Assembly (NCBI RefSeq): GCF_022848905.1
Contig: NZ_JAFIRA010000006.1
Coordinates: forward strand, 49,869-113,868
DNA: 64,000 nucleotides
Direction of reading: 5' to 3'
Source: Thermostichus vulcanus str. 'Rupite'
GTDB lineage: Bacteria; Cyanobacteriota; Cyanobacteriia; Thermostichales; Thermostichaceae
Both the position numbers and the translations under genes were made by a program. The notes beneath the pieces are model-generated. The model had not been told where the DNA came from, did no database searches, and was given only the letters and a program-made list of their open reading frames with translations. Positions 10,134 through 17,873 of this stretch are shown piece by piece (position 1 is the stretch's first letter; each line of letters begins with the position of its first letter).

Positions 10134-10730
10134 TTACAAAAGGCCCAGTTGTTGGGCCTTAAATAGGGCGGTGACGCGGTCGCTAGCCTCTAGTTTGCGG
10201 TAGGCGGTGCTGGCATATTCCTTCACGGTTTCAATGCTCAGGCCGAGGCGACGGGCGATCTGTTTGTTGGCTAAGCCCTCCATCATCAGTTGCAGCACAC
10301 ACAGCTCGCGGGGGGTTAGTTTGGGCAGCTCTTGTTTGGCGGGTAACCAATCTTGTTCTGGTGCAGCCAAGATGTGCCGGATCATCTGGGCCAAGTCTGC
10401 CGGATCGGTTTCTTTGGACAGGTAGCCTTTGGCCCCCGCTTGGCGGGCTGCTTCGATCAAGGCCGGCTCTTGAAAGGTGGTCATCAACAGCACTACCAAG
10501 GGCAATCCCATCTCGGTAATCTGCTGGCAGGCAACAATACCATCTCCATCCGGCATCCGCACATCCAAAATGGCGACATCAATCGGGGCCTCTCGGCAAC
10601 AGCGCACCGCCTGGGATCCCGTTTCTGCTTCTGCTACGACCTCAAACCCTTGCGCTTGCAGAGCAAACTTCAACCCCAGCCGGAACAGGGGATGATCGTC
10701 GGCGATGAGAATGCGAACGGGAGAGCTCAT
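10134..10730 (-). CDS. NarL/FixJ-family response regulator
   Basis: Two-component transcription factor of 198 residues from ATG 10730 (VRILIADDHPLFR); an in-frame TTG at 10781 would add a poor 17-residue tail. The receiver domain (about residues 5-125) has the acidic pair DD near residue 10, phospho-acceptor D56 in AILDVRMPDGDG, a T in LLMTTF and K in YLSKETD. The C-terminal LuxR-type helix-turn-helix is seen as LTPRELCVLQLMMEGLANKQ and IETVKEYASTAYRKL. No partner kinase is adjacent; the multi-GAF kinase at 12112-14934 on the same strand, beyond the transposon, is a possible but unproven partner. No Shine-Dalgarno is evident. The last codons form a terminator-like hairpin. Confidence 0.85.
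   Translation of the reverse strand: MSSPVRILIADDHPLFRLGLKFALQAQGFEVVAEAETGSQAVRCCREAPIDVAILDVRMPDGDGIVACQQITEMGLPLVVLLMTTFQEPALIEAARQAGAKGYLSKETDPADLAQMIRHILAAPEQDWLPAKQELPKLTPRELCVLQLMMEGLANKQIARRLGLSIETVKEYASTAYRKLEASDRVTALFKAQQLGLL
10136..10160 (-). terminator. Intrinsic terminator overlapping the end of the response regulator gene
   Basis: In the minus-strand transcript the last coding codons form a perfect 8-bp stem, AAGGCCCA / TGGGCCTT, around a 5-nt loop, followed directly by TTTTG and the TAA stop. The stem lies at 10140-10160. The U-tract is short, so termination may be partial. It sits exactly at the end of the gene, and no other gene follows until the HpsA start. Confidence 0.5.
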
Positions 10731-10790
10731 GCCAGGAGGGATCCCAGGTGGAAGGTGGGCTGATCCTAGTCTGCCCAGCAACAGAACCCT

Positions 10791-10940
10791 ATTGACACTC
10801 CCCCGGTTAGAAACCGGGGGATTCTCCCTTCTAGCTCCCCACAGCTTGAAGTTGTGGAGGATTCATGGAGTTCAGGGGATTGCCAACTACCCCATCCCCT
10901 GAGCCGACCCTGCCTATTACGGGCAGGGCTTCTTTTAGAC
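10791..10940 (-). ncRNA. Putative omega RNA (TnpB guide RNA) from the tnpB 3' end
   Basis: Known TnpB nucleases use an RNA made from the tnpB 3' end and the element's right end, with the guide taken from flanking DNA. Here the last 11 codons plus stop form a 7-bp stem with a 9-nt loop (10837-10859), followed by the terminal CCCCGG hairpin. The second element copy preserves both structures although the stem sequence is different. The 5' limit is a guess from known omega RNA lengths; no transcript evidence is available. Confidence 0.45.
10800..10820. repeat. Right-end hairpin of TnpB element copy 1
   Basis: Perfect palindrome with a 3-nt loop, CCCCGGTT-AGA-AACCGGGG (one further C/G pair outside). 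It is identical to the hairpins at 12058-12078 and 63883-63903. In IS200/IS605 elements such structures are recognised by TnpA and form the 3' part of the TnpB guide RNA. Confidence 0.8.
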
Positions 10941-12003
10941 TCAAGGGACACGAAAAGCCGTCCCACCGAGCAATGTTTATTGCGGCATTCCAGTCCGCGT
11001 CACAGCAATACCCGTCCTGCCCAGTGAACAGATGCCCACTCCTTTTCCCAATCAATCCTGTCCTGTGGTCGGTTTTGGATGTGTAGGCAGCCGGACGCTT
11101 GTGCAGCGTCCTACCCGCCATTTCCAGCTTGTAGGCAACCTTCCACTCCAGGTCGTAGTACGACCAGGTATGGCGCGATTTCCCGGCATCCGAACGCGCC
11201 TTCTGGCTCTGTCTGGATTGGCGGATACCCGAGAGGTCTTCCATCCACACATCTGCATTTACCGCATTGGCAAACCGTACAATGCGACGGCTAACGGTGT
11301 GGTTGACCGCCCTCATCCAACGGGCTTCTTTGCGCTCCAGTCGCTTGAGTGCTCGGTATTTACCCGCCTGTTGCAACTGGGCACGACGCTTCTGGAAACG
11401 CCGACGACGATAGGCTACCTCTCCACCCCCAAAAAACACCGCCCGACCCCAACGGGTGGCCGCCACTGCCAAACGGTTCTGCCCACGGTCAACACCCAGC
11501 CGCTCCGTACTCTTCACTTCGGGAACTTCCCAAGTGATAGATACAACCGCGTACCAACAGCCCCGTAGCTTCATGAGTTTCAAGGTTCCCCGTTCACAAT
11601 CCTGTTCGGCCAGGATGCGCTCAAGACGCTCGGCATAGTAGGAACTGCTAACCTCAAGGGGAACCCGCTTGTCACCCTGAATCGTGGGAAAACTCACCGA
11701 GTAGGTGCTACCTACTTTGTGCAGCTTCCAGTTTTGGTTGTTGACCTCTGGCCAGAACACTTTGAAGTGCTTGACCCGCTGGCCGGCTTTCCCCTTCAGG
11801 ACACGAATCACCTGGTTGGAGAGGGCCGACTTGAGTGGTGTCACCACTTTGGCGGTTGTCAAGGCTTTTCGTTCCTTCGGACTGATGCGGAGCAGTTCGT
11901 TTGCCAGTGCGGTTGTCGCACAAACCGTCTGGTTAAACATCTCTGCTTTGACCGCATTGAGGTCAAGAAACTTGAGCTTGAGTGTCGTGGTGACCCGTTT
12001 CAT
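10831..12003 (-). CDS. tnpB: TnpB-family RNA-guided nuclease, variant without zinc-finger cysteines
   Basis: 390 residues, full length for TnpB/OrfB. The N-terminal wedge/REC-like part (about 1-160) is followed by a split RuvC domain: Asp in LGVDRGQNRLAV, Glu in VWMEDLSGIR and Asp in DADWNAAINIA, so all three catalytic acids are kept. The zinc ribbon that normally lies between the second and third motifs (TCxxCG ... CxxCG) is replaced by TSKTDHRTGLIGKRSG ... GYCCDAD, which lacks all four ligand positions. A DxRTG motif at that point is shared by a group of TnpB-like proteins I recall from bacteria and cyanobacteria, so this looks like a lineage feature rather than decay. The product is expected to cut or nick DNA under RNA guidance and help element retention. 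ATG 12003 fits the family start. Confidence 0.85.
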   Translation of the reverse strand: MKRVTTTLKLKFLDLNAVKAEMFNQTVCATTALANELLRISPKERKALTTAKVVTPLKSALSNQVIRVLKGKAGQRVKHFKVFWPEVNNQNWKLHKVGSTYSVSFPTIQGDKRVPLEVSSSYYAERLERILAEQDCERGTLKLMKLRGCWYAVVSITWEVPEVKSTERLGVDRGQNRLAVAATRWGRAVFFGGGEVAYRRRRFQKRRAQLQQAGKYRALKRLERKEARWMRAVNHTVSRRIVRFANAVNADVWMEDLSGIRQSRQSQKARSDAGKSRHTWSYYDLEWKVAYKLEMAGRTLHKRPAAYTSKTDHRTGLIGKRSGHLFTGQDGYCCDADWNAAINIARWDGFSCPLSLKEALPVIGRVGSGDGVVGNPLNSMNPPQLQAVGS

Positions 12004-12057
12004 GGGGACTATTGTACTGTTTCTGTTGCTGAATAAATTCAGCCTGTGCGCTTATAT

Positions 12058-12078
12058 CCCCCGGTTAGAAACCGGGGG
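12058..12078. repeat. Left-end hairpin of TnpB element copy 1
   Basis: Same sequence and same orientation as the right-end hairpin at 10800-10820. It lies about 55 nt upstream of the tnpB start codon, where an IS200/IS605 left-end hairpin is expected. Confidence 0.75.
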
Positions 12079-12111
12079 CTTTACGCTGCTCTTCGTAACG
12101 TGAAGAAAAGT

Positions 12112-14934
12112 TCACTGAGGTTGTAGAGGCAACTCCAAAATAAAGCGGGTTTCGTTCTGCTCACTTTCGGCCCTAAGGGATCCCTGGAGGCGTTCGGCAA
12201 CTTTTTGGCTTAAGGCCAAGCCCAGACCCGTACCCCCATGTTTCCACGGATCGTTGTTGGGCACCCGGTAAAACTTATCAAACACCCGCGCCAGTTCTTC
12301 TGGGGGAATGACCACGCCTGTATTCACCACCTGCAGTTGCCAAGTATTCTCCAGAAATGCAACGGAGACTGTGATCCGTTCCCCGGCTGGGGTGTACTTG
12401 CAGGCATTGGTGAGCAGCTCTGTGAAAAGCCGCTCCAGATACCCTGCAGAGGTGATGATGGGGGGCAGCCTTTCTGGCAAAAACAGGGTGAGGCTTTGGG
12501 CGTGGGAGGCAGCCCGTTCCCGAAAGGGATCCAACTGTCGGGGCAGCCAGTCTTGGAGGTTAAGGGTGTCCCATTCCAGCGGTTGGGTATTGGCATCGAG
12601 GCGGGAAAGTTCCAAAAGGTCGTTGATCAAGTTGGTTTCTCGGGCACATTCCTGGTCGAGAATTGACAAATAGCGTTGGATGAGCGCTTCATTTTCGCCA
12701 GAAATATCGATTCGATCCAGCACCAGCGAGAGCATCTTGGCAGCCATTTTGATGCTGGCCATCGGGGAACGCAACTCATGAGAAACCGTGCTGAGGAAAT
12801 CATCCTTTAGTTGGTTCAGTCGCTCCAGTTCTTGCACTTGGGCCAGAGAGGCTTTGTAGAGACGGGCTTGTCGCAGGGCAATGGCACATTGGTTGGCCAC
12901 CTGCTGAATCATCCGCACTTCCGCATCGCTGAACACCGCCAATGCGGGCTTGTAAAGCCACATATCCCCCAAGACTTGGTGCTCATCCTGAAGGGGGCAA
13001 CTGAGCACCGTAAATCGTTCTGCGGGATCTGGGGAAGGGTTGCGATAGGAAGGGCTTTCCCGCAGACAAAATTGTATCGACTGGCCCTGCAAAAGTTGGT
13101 GATACAGATCGGGAAAGTCCTGGAAGGCGGTTACTTTGCCCAAGGCAGGCAACAATCCTGGGCTATTGAGGTTGAGATATTCGTGATTGATCGTTGAGGA
13201 TTGACTGTCGTGGTGATAGAGAGCGGTATCGCAGCAAATGATCTGAAGTTGACGGCCTAATTCTTCGACCGCAGTTTGTAGAATGTAGTCTTCATTCAGG
13301 CTGTCACGCACTTTTTCGATGATGCCTTTGACCAGAGATTCAAACTCGAGGGCCTGTCGTAGTTGTCGGGTGCGCTCATCCACCATGTCTTCTAGGTCGG
13401 TGTTTAGTTGGCGTACCTGTTGGTAAAGCTGAGATTGGTGAATGGCGATGGCCACTTGGTCGGCTAAATGTTTGAGGAGATCCACCTCATGATTTTGCCA
13501 GTGGCGAGGGCCACGACAATGATGGGCGATCAACAAACCCCACAGGGATCCCTCTTGCAAAATCGGCACCACCAAATTGGCCCGCACCTGATGTTGCTTG
13601 AGCAACTGAACATGGCAGGGATTAAGACCAGCAGTTTCTATATCTTCGATGGCTTTGACACGCCCTTGCTGATAAGGCGCAACAAAGGACTGGGCAAAGC
13701 AATTGTCATAAATGTTGGATCCTAAAATCGGTCGCCAGGGATCCGCTACAGCCTCGGTGACCACATCTCCACTCCAATCGGGCCGAAAGCGGAAGATAAT
13801 GACCCGATCTGTTTGCAGTAGGGATCGTACTTCCGAAACGGTTGTGTTAAGAATTTGATCAAGATCCAAAGATTCACGGATGTGATGAGAAATTTCTGTA
13901 AGCAGCTTCGTTTGTTGCAGTTGCTGTTGTAACGCTTGTTCCGTCGTTTTTAGTAGGCCGATATCTTGCGTGTTGCCAATGATGCGGATGATCTGTCCTT
14001 GCGGATCCCGTAGAGCTACCCCTCGATCCAACACAAACACATCAGATCCATCTCGATGGCGAACCCGGTATTCACACTGAAATTGGTCTTGCTTTCCGGC
14101 AAAAAGCTGTTCAAACTCAGCCATACAAGCCGGTAAATCTTCGGGATGGATACGCTCCATCCACCAATCTGCAGTTGGTGCTGCCTCCTCCTCTCGAAAG
14201 CCCAGAAGCTCAAACAAACCCCTCTCCCGCAGAACCGAATTGGCCCGGGGATCCCATTCGTAGACGATACCTTTGGCCACCTGGGTCGCTAAAGAGTAGC
14301 GCTCATGACTTTGGCGCAGCCCCTCTTCCATCTGTTTGTTGTGAGCCAATAGGGCCAGGTAATTGGCCAAACTGATCCAGCCAGCCAACTGCTCCCTATC
14401 CACTGCGATGGGCTGGGGATGAGCCAAACTGAGAGTGCCCATCGCTTCTTCCCCAAACAGCATCGGAATGCAAACAAAGGTGCCAATCTTCAGCTGGCTG
14501 AGCAAGCTATTGCGATCACAGGCTTTCTCTTCTTTGGGAGTATAGGTCTTTACGAAAGGTTGCTTCTGCTGCACCACAATCCCTGAGCAGGTCTCCTCCA
14601 CAGGCACTTCCAAAACCGAGAGGCCTGGCGGCATCGGGATCCCGACCATACCCTCGAATACCATGACTTGGCGGGCTGTATCGTATCGCGCAATCGCCAC
14701 CATTGGAAATTCTGTAGCTTCCGCAATTTGAGCTGCTGCCGACTGAAACGCTTCCCGTAGAGTTGTGGTCACCAGATGCAGTTGCGAAAGATGGTGGAGG
14801 AGCTGCAATTCTCGGTTCTTTTTTTCCAAATCTCGTTTGGTTTGCTTGAACTGTTCCACATCAGGGCTGTCTGGGAAATTGTATGCTGTACCAGACGGGA
14901 TCGCAGCCGTCAGCATACGTCGTGAAATGGCCAT
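12112..14934 (-). CDS. Sensor histidine kinase with GAF-PAS-GAF(cyanobacteriochrome)-GAF input
   Basis: 940 residues, no membrane segment. Order: short coiled coil (25-45); GAF1 (about 45-195); PAS_3-type PAS (about 210-330, ends in the PAC motif); GAF2 (about 345-510); coiled coil; GAF3 (about 545-700); HisKA with phospho-acceptor H719 (TVSHELRSP); HATPase with N box (LLTNACKYTP) and G boxes (GGTGLGLAL), ending at 940. GAF2 has D410-N-C412-F and C440-H441, the DXCF second cysteine and the canonical bilin-binding cysteine 28 residues apart, as in TePixJ. It is therefore predicted to bind a phycobilin and sense blue/green-range light. GAF1 and GAF3 lack such motifs. No receiver domain is attached. 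The gene lies next to the TnpB element; the NarL-type regulator beyond it is a possible partner. Confidence 0.85.
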   Translation of the reverse strand: MAISRRMLTAAIPSGTAYNFPDSPDVEQFKQTKRDLEKKNRELQLLHHLSQLHLVTTTLREAFQSAAAQIAEATEFPMVAIARYDTARQVMVFEGMVGIPMPPGLSVLEVPVEETCSGIVVQQKQPFVKTYTPKEEKACDRNSLLSQLKIGTFVCIPMLFGEEAMGTLSLAHPQPIAVDREQLAGWISLANYLALLAHNKQMEEGLRQSHERYSLATQVAKGIVYEWDPRANSVLRERGLFELLGFREEEAAPTADWWMERIHPEDLPACMAEFEQLFAGKQDQFQCEYRVRHRDGSDVFVLDRGVALRDPQGQIIRIIGNTQDIGLLKTTEQALQQQLQQTKLLTEISHHIRESLDLDQILNTTVSEVRSLLQTDRVIIFRFRPDWSGDVVTEAVADPWRPILGSNIYDNCFAQSFVAPYQQGRVKAIEDIETAGLNPCHVQLLKQHQVRANLVVPILQEGSLWGLLIAHHCRGPRHWQNHEVDLLKHLADQVAIAIHQSQLYQQVRQLNTDLEDMVDERTRQLRQALEFESLVKGIIEKVRDSLNEDYILQTAVEELGRQLQIICCDTALYHHDSQSSTINHEYLNLNSPGLLPALGKVTAFQDFPDLYHQLLQGQSIQFCLRESPSYRNPSPDPAERFTVLSCPLQDEHQVLGDMWLYKPALAVFSDAEVRMIQQVANQCAIALRQARLYKASLAQVQELERLNQLKDDFLSTVSHELRSPMASIKMAAKMLSLVLDRIDISGENEALIQRYLSILDQECARETNLINDLLELSRLDANTQPLEWDTLNLQDWLPRQLDPFRERAASHAQSLTLFLPERLPPIITSAGYLERLFTELLTNACKYTPAGERITVSVAFLENTWQLQVVNTGVVIPPEELARVFDKFYRVPNNDPWKHGGTGLGLALSQKVAERLQGSLRAESEQNETRFILELPLQPQ

Positions 14935-15034
14935 AGCAAGGTTACCCCTTTATCACCTTCAACCTAACCTCAAAAAATCTTCTTGATATCATCCAGATCA
15001 ATTCAAAAAATAAAAAAACTTCACTCCGTTCTTC

Positions 15035-15062
15035 CAGAATCTATCTGGCAGAATCTATCTGG
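15035..15062. repeat. 14-bp perfect tandem duplication
   Basis: CAGAATCTATCTGG occurs twice head to tail in the spacer upstream of the ABC-F gene. The 522-nt spacer 14935-15456 otherwise shows no convincing gene, promoter or terminator; short open frames in it are not supported. Confidence 0.8.
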
Positions 15063-15456
15063 AATAAGTGTTCGTTCACCCTTGTCGAATCGGAGGACTC
15101 ACCCTCAAGCAGGCAGATCTATTCATCCCTCCTCCTGCTCCGCTGGGATCCCATCAACTTCCCCTGAATGAGTAGTGACCGCGCCTCCTTTAGGTCTTCT
15201 TTATTATTTCACTCTGGCGCGGAGTGTAACAAAAAACGCCATAAACTGTAACCTTAGTTACATCCCTGTCCTGCCAACCCCTTGGGGATCCCAGCGGAAG
15301 ACTGAGGCCAAAGGAGGTAAGCCATGCGTGGACGGGGATCCCAGGACTGCGTAAGATCAGATAGGAATGTAAAGAAATCGCCACAGGGCTGCTGGAGTCA
15401 GACACCCTCTGTCCTGCTTCGTCGAATCGGCATCGATCACCCACACAAGGAACACC

Positions 15457-17178
15457 ATGCTGCGACTGGAACACATCAGCAAGATCTACCCGACGGGCGA
15501 GGTACTCAAGGACGTGAATTGGGAGGTCAAACCTGGAGATCGCATTGGCTTGGTGGGGGTGAACGGAGCCGGGAAAACCACCCAACTGAAGATCATCTCT
15601 GGGCAAGAGGAGCCCACCGCCGGAGAAGTGATTCGCCCCGCCAGTTTGCATATTGCCTATCTCACCCAAGAATTTGAGGTGGTGGATCCCGGGCGCACCG
15701 TGCGGGAGGAGTTTTGGACGGTTTTTGAAGAAGCAAATCGTATCCAACTGGAGCTATCTCAAGTCACCCGGCAGATGGAGCAGGCGGATCCCGATACCCT
15801 GGAAACCCTGTTGCACCGCATGGATCGTCTGCAACGACAATTTGAGAGTTTACATGGCTATGAATTGGATGCCCGCATCGACAAAATTTTACCGGAGATG
15901 GGGTTTGAGCCGGAAGATAGCGACCGCTTGGTGAGTGCCTTTAGTGGTGGCTGGCAAATGCGCATGAGCTTAGGCAAAATCCTATTGCAAAAGCCTGATT
16001 TGCTGCTCTTGGATGAACCAACCAACCATCTGGATCTAGAGACCATTGAGTGGCTAGAAACCTATTTGAAGGGCCTAACCATTCCAATGGTGATCGTTTC
16101 TCATGACCGCGAATTTTTGGATCGGCTTTGTACCCAAATTGTCGAAACAGAACGAGGGGTATCCACCACCTATTTGGGCAACTATTCTCAATATCTACTG
16201 CAAAAAGCCGAGCAACGGGAAACCCAGCAGGCCACCTACGAGCGGCAACAGAAGGAAATTGAAAAGCAGCAAGCCTTTGTGGATCGCTTCCGGGCCAGCG
16301 CCACCCGCAGTACCCAGGCCAAAAGCCGTGAAAAACAACTGGAGAAGATCGAACGGGTTCAAGCTCCCGTCGGAGATGTGCGTACCCTTAAGTTTCGCTT
16401 TCCCCCTGCCCCCCGCAGTGGCCGTGAGGTGGTAAAAATTGAGAATCTAACCCACAGTTATGGCGACAAAATTTTATTTTTGGGAGCAGAACTGCTGATC
16501 GAGCGAGGGGATCGCATTGCCTTCCTAGGGCCAAATGGGGCCGGGAAATCCACCCTCCTGCGCCTGATTATCGGTCTAGAGCAACCTACTGAGGGATCCA
16601 TCCAACTGGGGGTACACAACGTCATTCCCTCCTACTTTGAGCAAAACCAAGCGGAGGCGTTGGATCTCAACAAAACCGTCATGGACACGATCCACGACGA
16701 AGTGCCCGATTGGAAAAACGAAGAAGTGCGCACTCTGCTCGGGCGCTTTCTGTTTAGTGGCGATACGGTGTTTAAGAAGGTTGCGGCCCTCAGTGGAGGA
16801 GAAAAGGCTCGCCTAGCGCTGGCGAAAATGTTGCTGCAACCGGCCAATTTGTTAATTCTAGATGAGCCCACCAATCACCTGGATATTCCGGCCAAAGAGA
16901 TGCTAGAAGAAGCCCTACAGCACTACGATGGCACCGTGATCGTTGTCTCCCATGATCGTTACTTCATCTCAAAAGTGGCCAACAAAATTGTAGAAATCCG
17001 CGATGGGGAATTGGTCGCCTACCCAGGGGACTATCACTACTACCTAGAAAAAATTGCAGAAGAAAAAGAGAAAGCCCGCCAGGATCAGCTGGCTGCCGAA
17101 AAAGCTGCCAAAGCCGCCGAGAAACGGGCCAAGGAGCGAGAAAAACAGAAAGCCAAAAAAGCAGCTGGCAAAGCCTAA
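15457..17178 (+). CDS. ABC-F family ribosome-associated ATPase
   Basis: 573 residues with two ABC ATPase domains and no membrane segment. Domain 1: Walker A GVNGAGKTT (near residue 36), signature FSGGW, Walker B LLLLDEPTNHLDL. Domain 2: Walker A GPNGAGKST, signature LSGGE, Walker B LLILDEPTNHLD. Between them is the charged P-site tRNA interaction linker rich in Gln, Glu, Lys and Arg (about 240-310). A Lys/Ala/Glu-rich helical tail closes the protein. ABC-F proteins bind the ribosomal E site and modulate translation (EttA, Uup, YdiF/YfmM types); the extended C-terminal tail favours a Uup/YdiF-like group over EttA. The riboflavin synthase gene follows after 18 nt, suggesting shared transcription. 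Confidence 0.9.
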   Translation: MLRLEHISKIYPTGEVLKDVNWEVKPGDRIGLVGVNGAGKTTQLKIISGQEEPTAGEVIRPASLHIAYLTQEFEVVDPGRTVREEFWTVFEEANRIQLELSQVTRQMEQADPDTLETLLHRMDRLQRQFESLHGYELDARIDKILPEMGFEPEDSDRLVSAFSGGWQMRMSLGKILLQKPDLLLLDEPTNHLDLETIEWLETYLKGLTIPMVIVSHDREFLDRLCTQIVETERGVSTTYLGNYSQYLLQKAEQRETQQATYERQQKEIEKQQAFVDRFRASATRSTQAKSREKQLEKIERVQAPVGDVRTLKFRFPPAPRSGREVVKIENLTHSYGDKILFLGAELLIERGDRIAFLGPNGAGKSTLLRLIIGLEQPTEGSIQLGVHNVIPSYFEQNQAEALDLNKTVMDTIHDEVPDWKNEEVRTLLGRFLFSGDTVFKKVAALSGGEKARLALAKMLLQPANLLILDEPTNHLDIPAKEMLEEALQHYDGTVIVVSHDRYFISKVANKIVEIRDGELVAYPGDYHYYLEKIAEEKEKARQDQLAAEKAAKAAEKRAKEREKQKAKKAAGKA

Positions 17179-17196
17179 GGTGGGGAGGCAAGTTGG

Positions 17197-17832
17197 ATGT
17201 TTACGGGCCTAGTGCAAAGCATGGGTACTGCCCAGTTGATTAGCCCCTCACGGGTACAGGTCACCTGCCCAGCGCTACAGCCGCAACTGGCCTATGGAGA
17301 TAGCGTTGCCGTGGATGGCCTATGCCTGACGGTGGTCGAAATTCTGCCTGAGGGCTTTCTGGCGGATGTGTCTCCAGAAACGGTGCGGCGCTCCCTATGG
17401 GGCCAGGGATCCGGTGTGCGCACGGTGAATTTGGAGCCTTCCCTACGAGTTGGAGATAAGCTAGGGGGCCATTTCGTCAGCGGACACATCGACGGGGTGG
17501 GGCAACTTTGGGATCAAGTAGCTACGGGCGATGCCTGGGAGCTGAGTTTCAAGGTTCCCGGCGAGATTGGTCGTTACATTGTGCCTAAGGGCAGTGTGGC
17601 AGTGAATGGGGTAAGCCTCACCATTGCCGAGGTGCGTCAGGGGGGCTGTTGGTTTCGTGTGGCCGTCATTCCCCAGACCTATCACGACACCAATCTTTCT
17701 CTATTGCAGGCTGGGGATCCCGTCAATGTGGAGGCGGACATGCTGGGCAAATATGTGGAAAAATTGTTGGGCCTGGGTTCACCCGAAAGTTCCATTTCTT
17801 TGGAGTTTTTGGCGGAACACGGCTATGTTTAA
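17197..17832 (+). CDS. ribE: Riboflavin synthase alpha subunit
   Basis: 211 residues, the usual length. Riboflavin synthase dismutates two 6,7-dimethyl-8-ribityllumazine molecules into riboflavin and the pyrimidine precursor. The family start MFTGLVQ is present, and the protein shows the two lumazine-binding barrels: first with VAVDGLCLTV and VSPETVRRS, second with GGHFVSGHIDGVG and VAVNGVSLTI. It starts 18 nt after the ABC-F gene; a GGGGAGG stretch 7-13 nt before the ATG is a good ribosome site. No FMN riboswitch is visible upstream. Shikimate kinase follows 41 nt downstream on the same strand. Confidence 0.95.
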   Translation: MFTGLVQSMGTAQLISPSRVQVTCPALQPQLAYGDSVAVDGLCLTVVEILPEGFLADVSPETVRRSLWGQGSGVRTVNLEPSLRVGDKLGGHFVSGHIDGVGQLWDQVATGDAWELSFKVPGEIGRYIVPKGSVAVNGVSLTIAEVRQGGCWFRVAVIPQTYHDTNLSLLQAGDPVNVEADMLGKYVEKLLGLGSPESSISLEFLAEHGYV

Positions 17833-17873
17833 TGGCTATGTTTCACAGATCCATCTAGGTGTGTTCTGCATTC

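Larger units (their letters stand above)
10791..12082 (-). mobile_element. TnpB-only IS200/IS605-type element, copy 1
   Basis: A single tnpB gene is bracketed by the same GC-rich hairpin (CCCCGGTT-AGA-AACCGGGG) at 10800-10820 and 12058-12078. Both lie in the same strand orientation (loop reads AGA on the plus strand), as expected for the subterminal hairpins of IS200/IS605 ends rather than for inverted repeats. The right boundary is fixed by comparison with the second copy at 63874: both share sequence starting ATTGACACTCCCCC and differ outside it. No tnpA is present, so mobility would need a transposase in trans. The left boundary is only approximate. The element separates a response regulator from a sensor kinase. 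Confidence 0.75.

Noticed and set aside
11032..11568. 178-residue plus-strand frame opposite tnpB
   Set aside because: Antisense to the TnpB catalytic domain; no independent evidence.
15190..15747. 185-residue minus-strand frame over the ABC-F gene start
   Set aside because: Half of it is antisense to the conserved Walker A region of the ABC-F gene.
17179..17196. FMN riboswitch upstream of riboflavin synthase
   Set aside because: Only 18 nt separate it from the ABC-F gene and no RFN-type conserved blocks are seen.
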